Notes under the pieces: model-generated | The model's database searches: none | What the model was told of the DNA's origin: nothing | What the model saw: the letters and a program-made list of their open reading frames with translations, nothing else | Shown here: in pieces, positions 17,556 to 27,127 of the stretch | How positions within the stretch are numbered: position 1 is the first letter of the stretch | How the letters are laid out: every line of letters starts with the position of its first letter | From: JAXMCI01 sp046349435 | GTDB lineage: Bacteria; Pseudomonadota; Alphaproteobacteria; Dongiales; Dongiaceae | Length of the DNA stretch: 64,000 bases | NCBI GenBank assembly: GCA_046349435.1 | Contig: JAXMCI010000019.1 | Location: forward strand, 78,700 to 142,699 | Direction of reading: 5' to 3' | Program-made: the position numbers and the translations under genes

Positions 17556-18131
17556 ATGTTCGATATCGGCTGGTCCGAGATGGCGATCATCGCGGTGGTC
17601 GCCCTGGTGGTGATCGGCCCGAAGGAGCTGCCCAACGCGCTGCGCACCGTGACGCAGTTCCTGCGCTATGCGCGCAAGATGGCGTCGGAGTTCCAGGGCG
17701 GGATCGACCAGATCGTTCGCGAAGCCGAGCTCGACGAGGCGCGGCGGACGATCCAGTCGGTGACCAGCATGGACATCAAGGGCGAGGTGGCCAAGGTGGT
17801 CGACCCGACCGGCGAGCTGCAGCGCACCATGAGCGAGCGGATCGAGGATGCGGCCTCGTCGCCGGCCGCGACGATCTCCGCGGTGCCAGGCGCAGCGACG
17901 GAGCCGTCCGGCGATGCCGCGGCGGCGCCGCCGGCGCCGTTCGCCGCGCAGGCGGAAACGGTGATGCCGACCGCCACGGCGAGCATCTCGGACGAGACGA
18001 TGGCGGAACCGGTACCGAGCCGCCCCGCTGCAGTGCTGCCGCCCGAGCCGGTGGCGATCGCGCCTGAATCGGTGATGGCCGGCGGCGGCCCCGCGATCGA
18101 CGACATGCCTTCGGGGCAGAAGGCCGGCTGA
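17556..18131 (+). CDS. tatB: Twin-arginine translocase subunit TatB
   Basis: 191 aa. The N-terminus MFDIGWSEMAIIAVVALVV is the TatB membrane helix, with the GPKELP hinge and an amphipathic helix after it; a long Ala/Pro-rich cytoplasmic tail makes up the second half. TatB pairs with TatC to recognise twin-arginine signals. The dipeptide-binding protein at 46085-47647 in this window has such a signal. Confidence 0.94.
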   Translation: MFDIGWSEMAIIAVVALVVIGPKELPNALRTVTQFLRYARKMASEFQGGIDQIVREAELDEARRTIQSVTSMDIKGEVAKVVDPTGELQRTMSERIEDAASSPAATISAVPGAATEPSGDAAAAPPAPFAAQAETVMPTATASISDETMAEPVPSRPAAVLPPEPVAIAPESVMAGGGPAIDDMPSGQKAG

Positions 18132-18143
18132 GCGGGATTTGGC

Positions 18144-18953
18144 GTGACCGACGATCCGGAAGAAGCCAAGAAGATGCCGCTGCTCGACCATCTGGTCGAG
18201 CTGCGGCAAAGGCTGGTCTATTCGAGCATCGCGCTGGTCGTCGCGTTCGCGATCTGCTGGGTCTTCCGCGACCGGATCTTCAACTTCCTGGCGCAGCCCC
18301 TGGCCGACATCCTGCTCAAGGAGACCGGCCGGCGCTTCATCTACACCGGCCTGACCGAGGTCTTCTTCACCGAGGTGAAGATCGCCCTGTTCGGGGCCGC
18401 CGTGCTCGCCTTCCCGATCTTCGCCAGCCAGATCTGGCTGTTCGTCGCGCCGGGGCTCTACAAGCACGAGCGCTCGGCCTTCCTGCCGTTCCTGATCGCC
18501 TCGCCGATCCTCTTCCTGGTCGGCTCGGCCTTCCTCTACTACGTCATGATGCCGCTCGCCTGGCGGTTCTTCCTGGGATTCCAGAATCCGGGCGGTCCCG
18601 AGACGCTGCCGGTGCAGCTCGAGGCCAGGGTCAGCGAGTATATCGGCCTCGTGATGAAGCTGATCCTCGCCTTCGGCATCTCCTTCCAGCTGCCGGTGCT
18701 GCTGACGCTGCTGGTGCGGGCCGGCCTGATCGGCACCGAATCGCTGGTCCGCAAGCGGCGCTACGCCATCGTCGGCGTCTTCATCTTCGCCGCCATCGTC
18801 ACCCCGCCCGACCCGATCAGCCAGATCAGCCTGGCCATCCCGCTGCTGCTGCTCTACGAGGCCTCGATCCTGGCGGCGCGCCTGATCGAGCGGCAGCGCG
18901 CGCGGCGCGAGGCGCAGCAGGAGGCGGCGACGCGGGACGTGCTGCGCTCCTGA
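18144..18953 (+). CDS. tatC: Twin-arginine translocase subunit TatC
   Basis: 269 aa from GTG 18144. The polytopic protein has six expected membrane helices. The signature MPLLDHLVELRQRL (about residue 9) with the conserved LxELRxRL motif binds the twin-arginine peptide, and FFLGFQNPGG and VTPPDPISQ are typical. It ends the tatABC operon, 12 bases after tatB. Confidence 0.96.
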   Translation: MTDDPEEAKKMPLLDHLVELRQRLVYSSIALVVAFAICWVFRDRIFNFLAQPLADILLKETGRRFIYTGLTEVFFTEVKIALFGAAVLAFPIFASQIWLFVAPGLYKHERSAFLPFLIASPILFLVGSAFLYYVMMPLAWRFFLGFQNPGGPETLPVQLEARVSEYIGLVMKLILAFGISFQLPVLLTLLVRAGLIGTESLVRKRRYAIVGVFIFAAIVTPPDPISQISLAIPLLLLYEASILAARLIERQRARREAQQEAATRDVLRS

Positions 18954-18987
18954 GGCGCCGCTCCGGCGCGAAGCGGCGGCCAGGCCA

Positions 18988-19016
18988 TGGACGGCCTTCC
19001 GGCCAAGCCCTATAAA
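18988..19016 (+). promoter_or_regulatory. Candidate serS promoter
   Basis: TGGACG (18988-18993), a 17-base spacer and TATAAA (19011-19016) lie 26 bases before the serS ATG, after the tatC stop. Confidence 0.45.
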
Positions 19017-19042
19017 CAGCGACCTTCCGAGACGGCCGGCCG

Positions 19043-20326
19043 ATGCACGACCTGAGATCGATTCGCGATGATCCCGCCGCGTTCGACGCGGCGCTCACGC
19101 GCCGCGGCCTGGCGCCGCTGTCCGAGCGCGTGCTCGCGCTCGACGCCGGCCGCCGCGGCGCCCAGACTGCGCTCCAGGACCTGCAGCAGAAGCGCAACGA
19201 GGCATCGAAGCAGATCGGCATGGCGCGCCGCCAGCCCGACGGCGCGGTGCTGGCCGAGCGGCTGACCCAGGAGGTGGCCAGCCTGAAGGAGCAGATGGCC
19301 GAGACGGAGCGCAGCGAGGCGGCGCTCGCCGCCGAGCTCGACGCGCTGCTCGCGGCGCTGCCCAACCGGCCGGCCGCCGACGTGCCCGACGGGCCGGACG
19401 CCGCCAGCAATGTCGAGATCCGCCGCCACGGCGAGCCGCGCGCCTTCAACTTCGCGCCGAAGCAGCATTTCGAGCTCGGCGAGGCGCTCGGCCTGATGGA
19501 CTTCGCCGCCGCCTCGGCGATCTCCGGCGCGCGCTTCGTCGTGCTGAAGGGGGCGCTGGCGCGGCTCGAGCGGGCGCTCGGCCAGCTGATGCTCGACCTC
19601 CACACCATGGAGTTCGGCTACACCGAGGTCTCGCCGCCGCTGCTGGTCCGCGATGCCGCGGTCTACGGCGTCGGCCAGCTGCCGAAGTTCGCCGAGGACC
19701 TGTTCCGCACCACCACCGGCCTGTGGCTGGTGCCGACCGCCGAGGTGCCGCTGACCAACCTCGGCCATGACCGCATCTTCGCCGCCGAGGAGCTGCCGCA
19801 GCGCTACACGGCCTTCACCCCGTGCTTCCGCTCCGAGGCGGGCGCGGCCGGCCGCGACACGCGCGGCATGATCCGGCAGCACCAGTTCGCCAAGGTCGAG
19901 CTGGTCTCGATCACCCGCCCCGAGCAGTCGGCGGCCGAGCACGAGCGGATGACGCGCTGCGCCGAGGCGGTGCTGCAGCGGCTCGGCCTGCCCTATCGTG
20001 TGATGGTGCTGTCGTCCGGCGACATGGGCTTCGCGTCGGAGAAGACCTACGACATCGAGGTCTGGCTGCCGGGGCAGGGCGCCTACCGCGAGATCTCGAG
20101 CTGCTCCAACTGCGGCGATTTCCAGGCCCGCCGGATGAAGGCGCGCTACCGCCCCGAGGGCGAGAAGGGGACCCGATTCGTGCACACGCTCAATGGTTCC
20201 GGCCTGGCGGTCGGCCGCACGCTGATCGCCGTGCTGGAGAACTACCAGGAAGTCGACGGCTCGATCGTCGTGCCGCCGGCGCTGCGGCCCTATCTCGGCG
20301 GCCTCGAGGTGATCCGCAATGCTTAA
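19043..20326 (+). CDS. serS: Serine-tRNA ligase
   Basis: 427 aa class II synthetase. It begins MHDLRSIRDDPAAFDAAL. The long N-terminal coiled-coil arm covers about residues 30-100. Motif 2 is FTPCFRSEAGAAGRDTRG and motif 3 is GSGLAVGRTLIAVLENYQ. It charges tRNA-Ser and tRNA-Sec. It overlaps surE by 8 bases, the common serS-surE-pcm order of this class. Confidence 0.97.
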   Translation: MHDLRSIRDDPAAFDAALTRRGLAPLSERVLALDAGRRGAQTALQDLQQKRNEASKQIGMARRQPDGAVLAERLTQEVASLKEQMAETERSEAALAAELDALLAALPNRPAADVPDGPDAASNVEIRRHGEPRAFNFAPKQHFELGEALGLMDFAAASAISGARFVVLKGALARLERALGQLMLDLHTMEFGYTEVSPPLLVRDAAVYGVGQLPKFAEDLFRTTTGLWLVPTAEVPLTNLGHDRIFAAEELPQRYTAFTPCFRSEAGAAGRDTRGMIRQHQFAKVELVSITRPEQSAAEHERMTRCAEAVLQRLGLPYRVMVLSSGDMGFASEKTYDIEVWLPGQGAYREISSCSNCGDFQARRMKARYRPEGEKGTRFVHTLNGSGLAVGRTLIAVLENYQEVDGSIVVPPALRPYLGGLEVIRNA

Positions 20327-21098
20327 GGCGCCGCTCGACCTGTCGACCGCGCGGATCCTCGTCACCAACGACGACGGGATCAACGCGCCCGGCCTCAAGG
20401 TGCTGGAGAAGGTGGCGCGCAGCCTGTCGCGCGACGTCTGGGTGGTGGCGCCGGAGATCGAGCAGAGCGGGGCGGCGCACTCGCTGACCCTGCGCCGCCC
20501 GCTGCAGGTGCGCCGGCTCTCCGGCCGGCGCTACGCGGTCGACGGCACGCCGACCGACTGCGTGCTGGTCGCGGTCAACAAGCTGATCCCGCGCAAGGCC
20601 CCCGACCTCGTGCTCTCCGGCGTCAATCGCGGCGCCAATCTCGGCGAGGACATCACCTATTCCGGGACCATCGCGGCGGCGATGGAGGCGACGCTGCTCA
20701 GCATCCCGTCGATCGCGATGTCGCAGCTGCGCAGCGGCACCAACATTTCCTGGAGCGCGGCGGAGCACTGGGCGCCCGAGGTGGTCCGCCGGCTCGCCTC
20801 GGCGGCCTGGGGCGACGGCATCCTGATCAACGTCAACTTCCCGGCCATCCCGGCGGCCAAGGTCACCGGCATGCGGGTGGTGCGCCAGGGCCGGCGGGCC
20901 GGCAACATCGAGGTGGTCGAGGCGCGCGACCCGGTCGGCCGGCCCTATCTCTGGGTGGGCGACTTCTCCAGCGACGAATCGACCGAGCCCGACACCGACC
21001 TCGCGGCGACCTTCGAGGGCGCCATCTCGGTGACGCCGCTGCATCTCGACCTCACCCACGAACGGACCCTGCGGAGCCTCGCCAAGCTGTTCCCATGA
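20319..21098 (+). CDS. surE: 5'-nucleotidase SurE
   Basis: 259 aa survival protein SurE, a metal-dependent nucleoside monophosphate phosphatase. The N-terminal metal site ILVTNDDGINAPGL (N17, D18, D19) and the later SGVNRGANLGEDITYSGT are the family hallmarks. It overlaps serS at its start and pcm at its end (ATGA), so the three form one translational unit. Confidence 0.96.
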   Translation: MLKAPLDLSTARILVTNDDGINAPGLKVLEKVARSLSRDVWVVAPEIEQSGAAHSLTLRRPLQVRRLSGRRYAVDGTPTDCVLVAVNKLIPRKAPDLVLSGVNRGANLGEDITYSGTIAAAMEATLLSIPSIAMSQLRSGTNISWSAAEHWAPEVVRRLASAAWGDGILINVNFPAIPAAKVTGMRVVRQGRRAGNIEVVEARDPVGRPYLWVGDFSSDESTEPDTDLAATFEGAISVTPLHLDLTHERTLRSLAKLFP

Positions 21099-21802
21099 GC
21101 CTCGCCGCCCGCAAGATCCGCCTCATCATGACGCTGCGCCGGTCCGGCATCACGGACACGGCGGTCCTGGGGGCGATCGAGCGGGTGCCGCGGGAGGCCT
21201 TCGTGCCGCCGCCCTTCCTCGACCAGGCCTATGAGGACCGCGCCCTGCCGATCGGGCTGGGGCAGACGCTGAGCCAGCCGCAGGTGGTGGCGCTGATGAC
21301 CCAGGCGCTGCGGCTGCAGCCGCGCCACAAGGTGCTGGAGATCGGCACCGGCTCGGGCTACCAGGCCGCCGTGCTGTCGCGGCTCGCCCGCCGGGTCTAC
21401 AGCATCGAGCGGCACCGGCCGCTGCTGCGCGAGGCGGAGCGGCGGCTGGTCGAGCTGCGCCTCTACAACGTGACGGCCAAGGCGGGCGACGGGCGGCTGG
21501 GCTGGCCGGGGCAGGCGCCGTTCGACCGCATCATCATCACCGCCGCCGCGCCGGAGATGCCGCAAGCGCTCTACGACCAGCTCGCGATCGGCGGTATCAT
21601 GGTGCTGCCGGTCGGCGCCGACCACGGCGACCAGCGGCTGGTGCGGGTGACCCGGACCGCCGAGGGGCCGCTGCGCGAGGATCTCGGCGCGGTGCGCTTC
21701 GTGCCGCTGCGCACCGGGATTCCGAGCCAGGCGGAGGCCGCGGCCGAGGCGGCCGACGAGCCCGCCGTGCCGGACGAGCCGGACACGGCGCGGCTGGCCT
21801 GA
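21095..21802 (+). CDS. pcm: Protein-L-isoaspartate O-methyltransferase
   Basis: 235 aa. It repairs isoaspartyl residues using S-adenosylmethionine. Motif I is VLEIGTGSGYQAAVLSRL; the upstream block ALPIGLGQTLSQPQVVALM and the downstream FDRIIITAAAPEMPQAL are PCMT signatures. The C-terminal 25 residues are an acidic Glu/Ala tail. Coupled to surE. Confidence 0.95.
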   Translation: MSLAARKIRLIMTLRRSGITDTAVLGAIERVPREAFVPPPFLDQAYEDRALPIGLGQTLSQPQVVALMTQALRLQPRHKVLEIGTGSGYQAAVLSRLARRVYSIERHRPLLREAERRLVELRLYNVTAKAGDGRLGWPGQAPFDRIIITAAAPEMPQALYDQLAIGGIMVLPVGADHGDQRLVRVTRTAEGPLREDLGAVRFVPLRTGIPSQAEAAAEAADEPAVPDEPDTARLA

Positions 21803-21835
21803 CCGGTGACCGGGCGTGGCGTGACGGGGGCGCTG

Positions 21836-22938
21836 ATGCGTGCATTGCGGCCGATCCTGCTGACCGGGCTGGCCTTGTTCCTGCTCGCCGGCTGCAACAT
21901 GAGCGGGCGGCCGAGCGGTGTCGCCGACGTGCCGCCGCCGGCCGCGCCGCCGGTCGAGCCGGTCGTGGCGCCAGCCGTCCCGTCGACCTACGTCGTGGCG
22001 CCGGGGGACAGCGTCTACGGCCTGGCCCGACGCTTCGGCGTCGACCGGCGCGAGCTGATCCGCACCAACAACCTGGTGCCGCCCTACAAGCTGCTGATCG
22101 GGCAGCGGCTGATCCTGCCGAGCCCAGCCGGCGCCGCGACCCAGAGCGCGAGCGCCGTGCCGCCGGCCCCGGCACCCGCCGCGGTTCCCTCGGCCGCCGC
22201 GCCGTCGGCCGCAGGCGAGCCGGCCCCCCCGCCGCCGCCGCCCACCGGGCACTCCGGCGTGACCGCCACGCCGCTGGCGCCGCCCCCCGGCGTCGCAGCC
22301 AAGCCGGCGCCCCCGGCCGCCGCCGCGGCAACGCCGACCGCCGCCTGCGCCGCGCGCCGACCGCCGGCGCCCCGGAGTCGCTGGCCAAGGCGGCACCGCC
22401 GGTGGAGACGAACCCGCCCGCCGTGCCGCCGCCGCCGGCCGCCGGCCAGGCGTCGGCCGAGGCGGCGGCAAAGCCGCCCGAGACTCCGCCCGAGACTGCG
22501 GCGGCGGCCAAGCCGGCCGAGGCGAAGCCCGCCGCCAGCGAGGCCAAGCCGGCGACGGCGGGCAAGTTCATGTGGCCGGTCGATGGCAAGGTGGTCGCCA
22601 AGTTCGGCAGCATCGCCAACGGGCTGCACAATGACGGCATCAACATCGCCGTCCCGGTCGGCACGCCGGTGCACGCCGCCGATGGCGGCGTGGTCGCCTA
22701 TTCCGGCAACGAGCTGAAGGGCTTCGGCAACCTGCTGCTCATCCGCCATCCCAACGGCTGGATGAGCGCCTACGCCCATAACGAGACGCTGCTGGTCAAG
22801 CGCGGCGACACGGTCAAGCGCGGCCAGGTCATCGCCAAGGCCGGGGCGACCGGCAACGTCACCAGCCCGCAGCTCCATTTCGAGCTGCGGCACAACACCG
22901 AGGCGGTCGACCCGCAGGCCTATCTCGGCGCGAGCTGA
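21836..22938 (+). CDS. nlpD: NlpD-like LysM/M23 lipoprotein, interrupted by one frameshift
   Basis: A lipoprotein signal from ATG 21836 ends at LLAGC (C20); an upstream GTG (21806) is possible. A LysM domain (about residues 46-90, TYVVAPGDSVYGLARRF) and a Pro/Ala linker follow. At about 22345-22355 the frame shifts as if one base were lost, and the second half is read from the other frame: KPATAGKFMWPVDGKVVAKF, then a LytM domain ending in QLHFELR. The LytM metal site is degenerate (GLHNDGINIA instead of H-x-G-x-D, QLHFE instead of HLHFE) and carries YAHNETLLV, as in E. coli NlpD. This fits an activator of cell-wall amidases rather than an enzyme. Confidence 0.85.
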
Positions 22939-22965
22939 GCCTCGTCGGCGGCCCGGCGGGCCGCC

Positions 22966-23835
22966 TCAGTCGAGCGGGCGGCCGAGCCGGCCGGCGAGAT
23001 CCTGGATGTACTGCCAGGCGACCCGGCCGGAGCGCGAGCCGCGGGTCACCGACCACTCGTTGGCCTCGGCGCGCAGCTCGGCCACGGGCTTCTCGAGCCC
23101 GAAATGCCGGGCATAGCCCTCGACCATGGCGAAGTAGGTGTCCTGGTCGCAATTGTGGAAGCCGAGCCAGAGGCCGAAGCGGTCGGACAGCGACACCTTC
23201 TCCTCGACCACCTCGGCCGGGTTGATCGCCGTCGAGCGCTCGTTCTCGATCATCTCGCGCGGCATCAGGTGGCGCCGGTTGGAGGTGGCGTAGAACAGCA
23301 CGTTGCCCGGCCGTCCCTCGACGCCGCCCTCCAGCACCGCCTTCAGCGACTTGTAGCTGGTGTCGCCGCCGTCGAAGGAGAGGTCGTCGCAGAACAGCAG
23401 GAAGCGGCGCCGCCGGCCGCGCAGCCGGCGGAGCAGGGCGGGCAGCGAGGCGAGGTCCTCGCGGTGGATCTCGATCAGCGCCAGCCCGGGCCCGCCCTCC
23501 GGCCCCGGCCGGGCCGAGACCTCGGCATGCACCGCCTTGACCAGCGAGCTCTTGCCGGTGCCGCGGGCGCCCCAGAGCAGCGCGTTGTTGGCCGGGAAGC
23601 CGGCGGCGAAGCGGCTGGTGTTGTCGAGCAGCTGGTCGCGCGCCCGATCGATGCCGCGCAGCAGGCCGAGCGGCACCCGGCTGACCCTGGCCACCGGCTC
23701 CAGCCATTCGCCCTCGGCATGCCAGACGAAGGCGTCGGCGGAGTCCGGATCGGCCGACGGCCGCAGCGGCGGGCCGGCGCGCTCCAGCGCGTCGGCGACG
23801 CGGCGCAGCAGGGCGAGGAGTTCGGTATCGCTCAT
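22966..23835 (-). CDS. AAA family ATP-binding protein (DUF815 type)
   Basis: 289 aa. Walker A is LLWGARGTGKSSLVKA (about residue 87) and the Walker B-like segment is FLLFCDDLSFD; RHLMPREMIENERS contains a sensor-like arginine. The domain matches the DUF815 AAA family often found near surE/pcm/nlpD or yajC in alphaproteobacteria. It points against its neighbours and shares no operon. Function unknown. Confidence 0.85.
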   Translation of the reverse strand: MSDTELLALLRRVADALERAGPPLRPSADPDSADAFVWHAEGEWLEPVARVSRVPLGLLRGIDRARDQLLDNTSRFAAGFPANNALLWGARGTGKSSLVKAVHAEVSARPGPEGGPGLALIEIHREDLASLPALLRRLRGRRRRFLLFCDDLSFDGGDTSYKSLKAVLEGGVEGRPGNVLFYATSNRRHLMPREMIENERSTAINPAEVVEEKVSLSDRFGLWLGFHNCDQDTYFAMVEGYARHFGLEKPVAELRAEANEWSVTRGSRSGRVAWQYIQDLAGRLGRPLD

Positions 23836-23940
23836 GGGCAGACCGTCCGGCAGGGGGTGCGGAACCTAAGCGGAGCCTGCCGGAGGGGTCAATGCGCTGC
23901 GAGCGGGCGCCGTCACGGCGGCACGGCCGGCCGAGATCGC

Positions 23941-24015
23941 CCTTGGACAGGCTCAGGGCGAGGTTCGAGGGTGCGTCGCGCGATGCCCAAGGCTTCATCC
24001 TGGGCTTGTCGAAGG
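23941..24015. repeat. Inverted repeat element, CTTCGACAAGCTCAGG type
   Basis: Two 17-base arms, 23941-23957 (CCTTGGACAGGCTCAGG) and 23999-24015 (CCTGGGCTTGTCGAAGG), are imperfect complements with a 41-base loop. This is the widespread CCTTCGACAAGCTCAGG palindrome of alphaproteobacteria. It occupies much of the 310-base gap between the AAA gene and yajC, whose remainder holds only the yajC promoter. Confidence 0.75.
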
Positions 24016-24078
24016 ATGGGGCCCGGCACGGGGCCGCGGGAGGTCGACTTCGCCGTGGCATGGCGGTGGCGCAAGTCG

Positions 24079-24106
24079 TTGCAATTGACGGGAGGGCGGC
24101 TATAGT
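24079..24106 (+). promoter_or_regulatory. Candidate yajC-secDF promoter
   Basis: TTGCAA (24079-24084), a 16-base spacer and TATAGT (24101-24106) lie 40 bases before the yajC start, in the only gap upstream of the yajC-secD-secF unit. An AGGAT ribosome site follows. Confidence 0.55.
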
Positions 24107-24145
24107 CCGCCGGCCGCGCGCCGGGCGCGGTTCTCGGAGAGGATT

Positions 24146-24526
24146 ATGCTGATCTCGACGGCGTATGCGCAGGCGGCAGCCCCGGCGGCGACGGGTGGCG
24201 GCGGACTGGATATGCTCATCCCGTTCGTGCTGATCATCCCGATCTTCTACTTCCTCCTGATCCGCCCGCAGCAGAAGAAGATGAAGGACCACCGCGCCCT
24301 GATCTCCGGCGTCAAGCGCGGCGACCGGGTGGTGACGGGCGGCGGCATCATCGGCCAGGTCACCAAGGTGATCAGCGACAGCGAGCTCCAGGTCGAGGTC
24401 TCCGAAGGCGTCCGCGTGCGGGTGCTGCGCAGCTCGATCACCGAGGTGCTGTCGAAGACCGTGCCGGCCGAGCCCAAGGGCGAGCCGGCCGAGGCGGCCA
24501 CCGAGAAGGACAAGAAGGACCGCTGA
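24146..24526 (+). CDS. yajC: Preprotein translocase subunit YajC
   Basis: 126 aa. A single membrane helix (about residues 25-45) contains LIPFVLIIPIFYFLLIRPQQKK, then the conserved cytoplasmic domain with KRGDRVVTGGGIIGQV and a charged tail. YajC associates with SecD and SecF. It lies 35 bases upstream of secD on the same strand. Confidence 0.95.
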   Translation: MLISTAYAQAAAPAATGGGGLDMLIPFVLIIPIFYFLLIRPQQKKMKDHRALISGVKRGDRVVTGGGIIGQVTKVISDSELQVEVSEGVRVRVLRSSITEVLSKTVPAEPKGEPAEAATEKDKKDR

Positions 24527-24561
24527 CCGCCGCGCTCGGCGATCCCGCGGGCTGAACCGCC

Positions 24562-26142
24562 ATGCTGCATTTTCCGCCCTGGAAGATCTGGTCCATCGTC
24601 GCGGTGCTGGTGCTCGGCACGATTTTCGCCCTGCCCAACCTGCTGACCCGCCAGCAGTCCGACGCGCTGCCCTCCTGGCTGCCGCACTCGCGGCTCAATC
24701 TCGGTCTCGACCTGCAGGGCGGCTCGCATCTGCTGTTCGAGGTCGGGGTCAACCAGCTGGTCCATGAGCGGCTGACCTCGGTGGTCGATTCCATCCGGGT
24801 CGAGCTGCGCAAGGCGAGCATCGGCTACACCGCGCTCGGCGTGCAGGACCAGAGCGCCGTGGTCAAGCTGCGCGACCCCTCGGCGGTCGACGCCGCCCGG
24901 CCGATCCTGCGGCAGATCGCCAACGGCAACCGGATGCAGCTCGACCTCGGCTCCGACGGCACCGCAACCTTCGTCTACAACAGCGACGAGCTGCGCGACC
25001 TGAAGAGCCACGCGGTCGACCAGTCGATCGAGATCGTGCGCCGCCGCATCGACCAGTTCGGCACCCAGGAGCCGACCATCCAGCGCCAGGGCGAGGACCG
25101 CATCCTGGTGCAGCTGCCGGGCGTGCGCGAGCCCGAGCGGGTCAAGCAGCTGATCGGCGAGACCGCGAAGATGACCTTCCGGCTGGTCGACGTGAACGTC
25201 TCGCCGGAGGCGGCCAAGGCCGGCCAGCTGCCGCCGACCGACGAGGTGCTGCCGAGCGCCGAGGATCCCGCCAAGGGCTATCCCAAGGACTACGTCGTCC
25301 AGAAGCGCGTCATGGTCAGCGGCGAGAACCTGGTCGACGCCCAGCCGAGCTTCCGCGAGGGCCTGCCGGTCGTCACCTTCAAGTTCGATTCGGTCGGCGC
25401 CAGGCGGTTCGGCGAGGCGACCCGCGAGAACGTCGGCAAGCCCTTCGCCATCGTGCTCGACAACAAGGTGATCAGCGCGCCGCGTATCCGCGAGGCGATC
25501 CTCGGCGGCAGCGGCGAGATCAGCGGCAGCTTCACCACCCAGTCGGCGCAGGACCTGGCGCTGCTGCTGCGGGCCGGCGCCCTGCCGGCGCCGCTGACGG
25601 TGATCGAGGAGCGCACGGTCGGCGCCGACCTCGGCGCCGACTCGATCGCCGCCGGCAAGCTCGCCTGCATCGTCGGCATCGTGCTGATCGTCATCGCGAT
25701 GGTGCTGCTCTACGGCCTGTTCGGGCTGTTCGCCAACGTCGCGCTGGTCTTCAACGCCGTCCTGCTGATCGGCGGCCTGTCGATCTTCAACGCCACCCTG
25801 ACCCTGCCCGGCATCGCCGGCATCGTGCTGACGCTGGGCATGGCGGTCGACGCCAACGTGCTGGTCTATGAGCGCATCCGCGAGGAGCTGCGCTCCGGCC
25901 GCAGCCCGGTCACCGCCATCGACCACGGCTACGGCGAGGCGATGCGCACCATCATCGACTCACACGTCACCACGCTGATCTCCTCGTTCCTGCTCTTCAT
26001 GTTCGGCACCGGCACGATCAAGGGCTTCGGGCTGACGCTGACGGTCGGCATCGCGATCTCGCTGTTCACCGCCGTCATGGTCACCCGGATGATCACCGCG
26101 CTGTGGTTCAAGCGGACGCGGCCGAAGGAGCTGGTGATCTGA
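24562..26142 (+). CDS. secD: Protein translocase subunit SecD
   Basis: 526 aa RND-type membrane protein using the proton gradient to help pull preproteins through SecYEG. The first membrane helix is at residues 8-27, then LNLGLDLQGGSHLLFEV, the large periplasmic domain P1, and five C-terminal membrane helices with GMAVDANVLVYERIREEL, the family motif. The stop overlaps the secF start (TGATG). Confidence 0.97.
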   Translation: MLHFPPWKIWSIVAVLVLGTIFALPNLLTRQQSDALPSWLPHSRLNLGLDLQGGSHLLFEVGVNQLVHERLTSVVDSIRVELRKASIGYTALGVQDQSAVVKLRDPSAVDAARPILRQIANGNRMQLDLGSDGTATFVYNSDELRDLKSHAVDQSIEIVRRRIDQFGTQEPTIQRQGEDRILVQLPGVREPERVKQLIGETAKMTFRLVDVNVSPEAAKAGQLPPTDEVLPSAEDPAKGYPKDYVVQKRVMVSGENLVDAQPSFREGLPVVTFKFDSVGARRFGEATRENVGKPFAIVLDNKVISAPRIREAILGGSGEISGSFTTQSAQDLALLLRAGALPAPLTVIEERTVGADLGADSIAAGKLACIVGIVLIVIAMVLLYGLFGLFANVALVFNAVLLIGGLSIFNATLTLPGIAGIVLTLGMAVDANVLVYERIREELRSGRSPVTAIDHGYGEAMRTIIDSHVTTLISSFLLFMFGTGTIKGFGLTLTVGIAISLFTAVMVTRMITALWFKRTRPKELVI

Positions 26143-27107
26143 TGCGCTTCCACCCGCTCCACCTCGTCCCGCCGGACACCAAGATCGACTTCATGCGATG
26201 GCACAAGCTCTGCTTCGTGTTCTCGCTGGTCATCACCATCGTCTCGGTGGCATCGATCGCCACCAGGGGCTTCAACTTCGGCATCGACTTCGCCGGCGGC
26301 ATCCTGATCGAGGTCAAGGCACAAGCGCCGGCCGCCGATCTCGGCGCGATGCGGGCCAAGCTCGACAATCTCGGCCTCGGCGAGGTCGCGCTGCAGGAGT
26401 TCGGCAGCCCCGACACGGTGCTGGTCCGCATCCAGCGGCAGCAGGGGGACGAGGGCGCCCAGCAGCGCGCCGTCAGCGCCGTCAAGACCGCCCTCGGCAG
26501 CGGCTACGACTATAGGCGGACCGAGTTCGTCGGCCCCAAGGTCGGCAGCGAGCTGGTCCAGACCGCGCTCATCGCGGTCGGCCTGGCGCTGCTCGGCATC
26601 GCCCTCTACATCTGGTTCCGCTACGAATGGCAGTTCGGCGTCAACGCCATCGTCGCCACCTTCCACGACTGCATCACCGCGGCCGGGCTGTTCTCGCTGT
26701 TCCAGATCGAGTTCAACCTGACCACCGTCGCCGCCATCCTGACCATCGCCGGCTATTCGGTGAACGACACGGTGGTGGTCTACGACCGCATCCGCGCCGA
26801 GCTGCGCAAGTACAAGAAGATGCCGGTCCGCGACATCCTCAACCTGTCGATCAACAAGACGCTGTCCCGGACCACCGTCACCAGCGCGCTGACCCTGCTC
26901 TCCGTCGTCGCCCTCTACCTGTTCGGCGGCGAGGTGATCCGCGGCTTCGCCCTGGCGATGATCTGGGGCATCTGCATCGGCACCTACTCGACCATCTTCG
27001 TGGCCAGCCCGATGCTGATCTACATGCACCTGCGCCGGAACGCCGGCGACGCCAAGGCCGCGCCCGAGCCCGGGCTGCCGGCCGACGCGGGGCAAGCGGG
27101 CCAGTAG
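26142..27107 (+). CDS. secF: Protein translocase subunit SecF
   Basis: 321 aa from ATG 26142, overlapping the secD stop. It has the first helix (residues 19-39), the motif FNFGIDFAGGILIEVK, five further membrane segments and YSVNDTVVVYDRIRAEL, the SecF equivalent of the SecD motif. It completes the SecDF-YajC complex. Confidence 0.97.
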   Translation: MRFHPLHLVPPDTKIDFMRWHKLCFVFSLVITIVSVASIATRGFNFGIDFAGGILIEVKAQAPAADLGAMRAKLDNLGLGEVALQEFGSPDTVLVRIQRQQGDEGAQQRAVSAVKTALGSGYDYRRTEFVGPKVGSELVQTALIAVGLALLGIALYIWFRYEWQFGVNAIVATFHDCITAAGLFSLFQIEFNLTTVAAILTIAGYSVNDTVVVYDRIRAELRKYKKMPVRDILNLSINKTLSRTTVTSALTLLSVVALYLFGGEVIRGFALAMIWGICIGTYSTIFVASPMLIYMHLRRNAGDAKAAPEPGLPADAGQAGQ

Positions 27108-27127
27108 CGGCCGCGCGGCGGACGGCC

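Noticed and set aside
18957..18977. Stem-loop after tatC (GCCGCT / AGCGGC)
   Set aside because: Short stem with a 9-base loop and no T-run; common by chance at this GC content.
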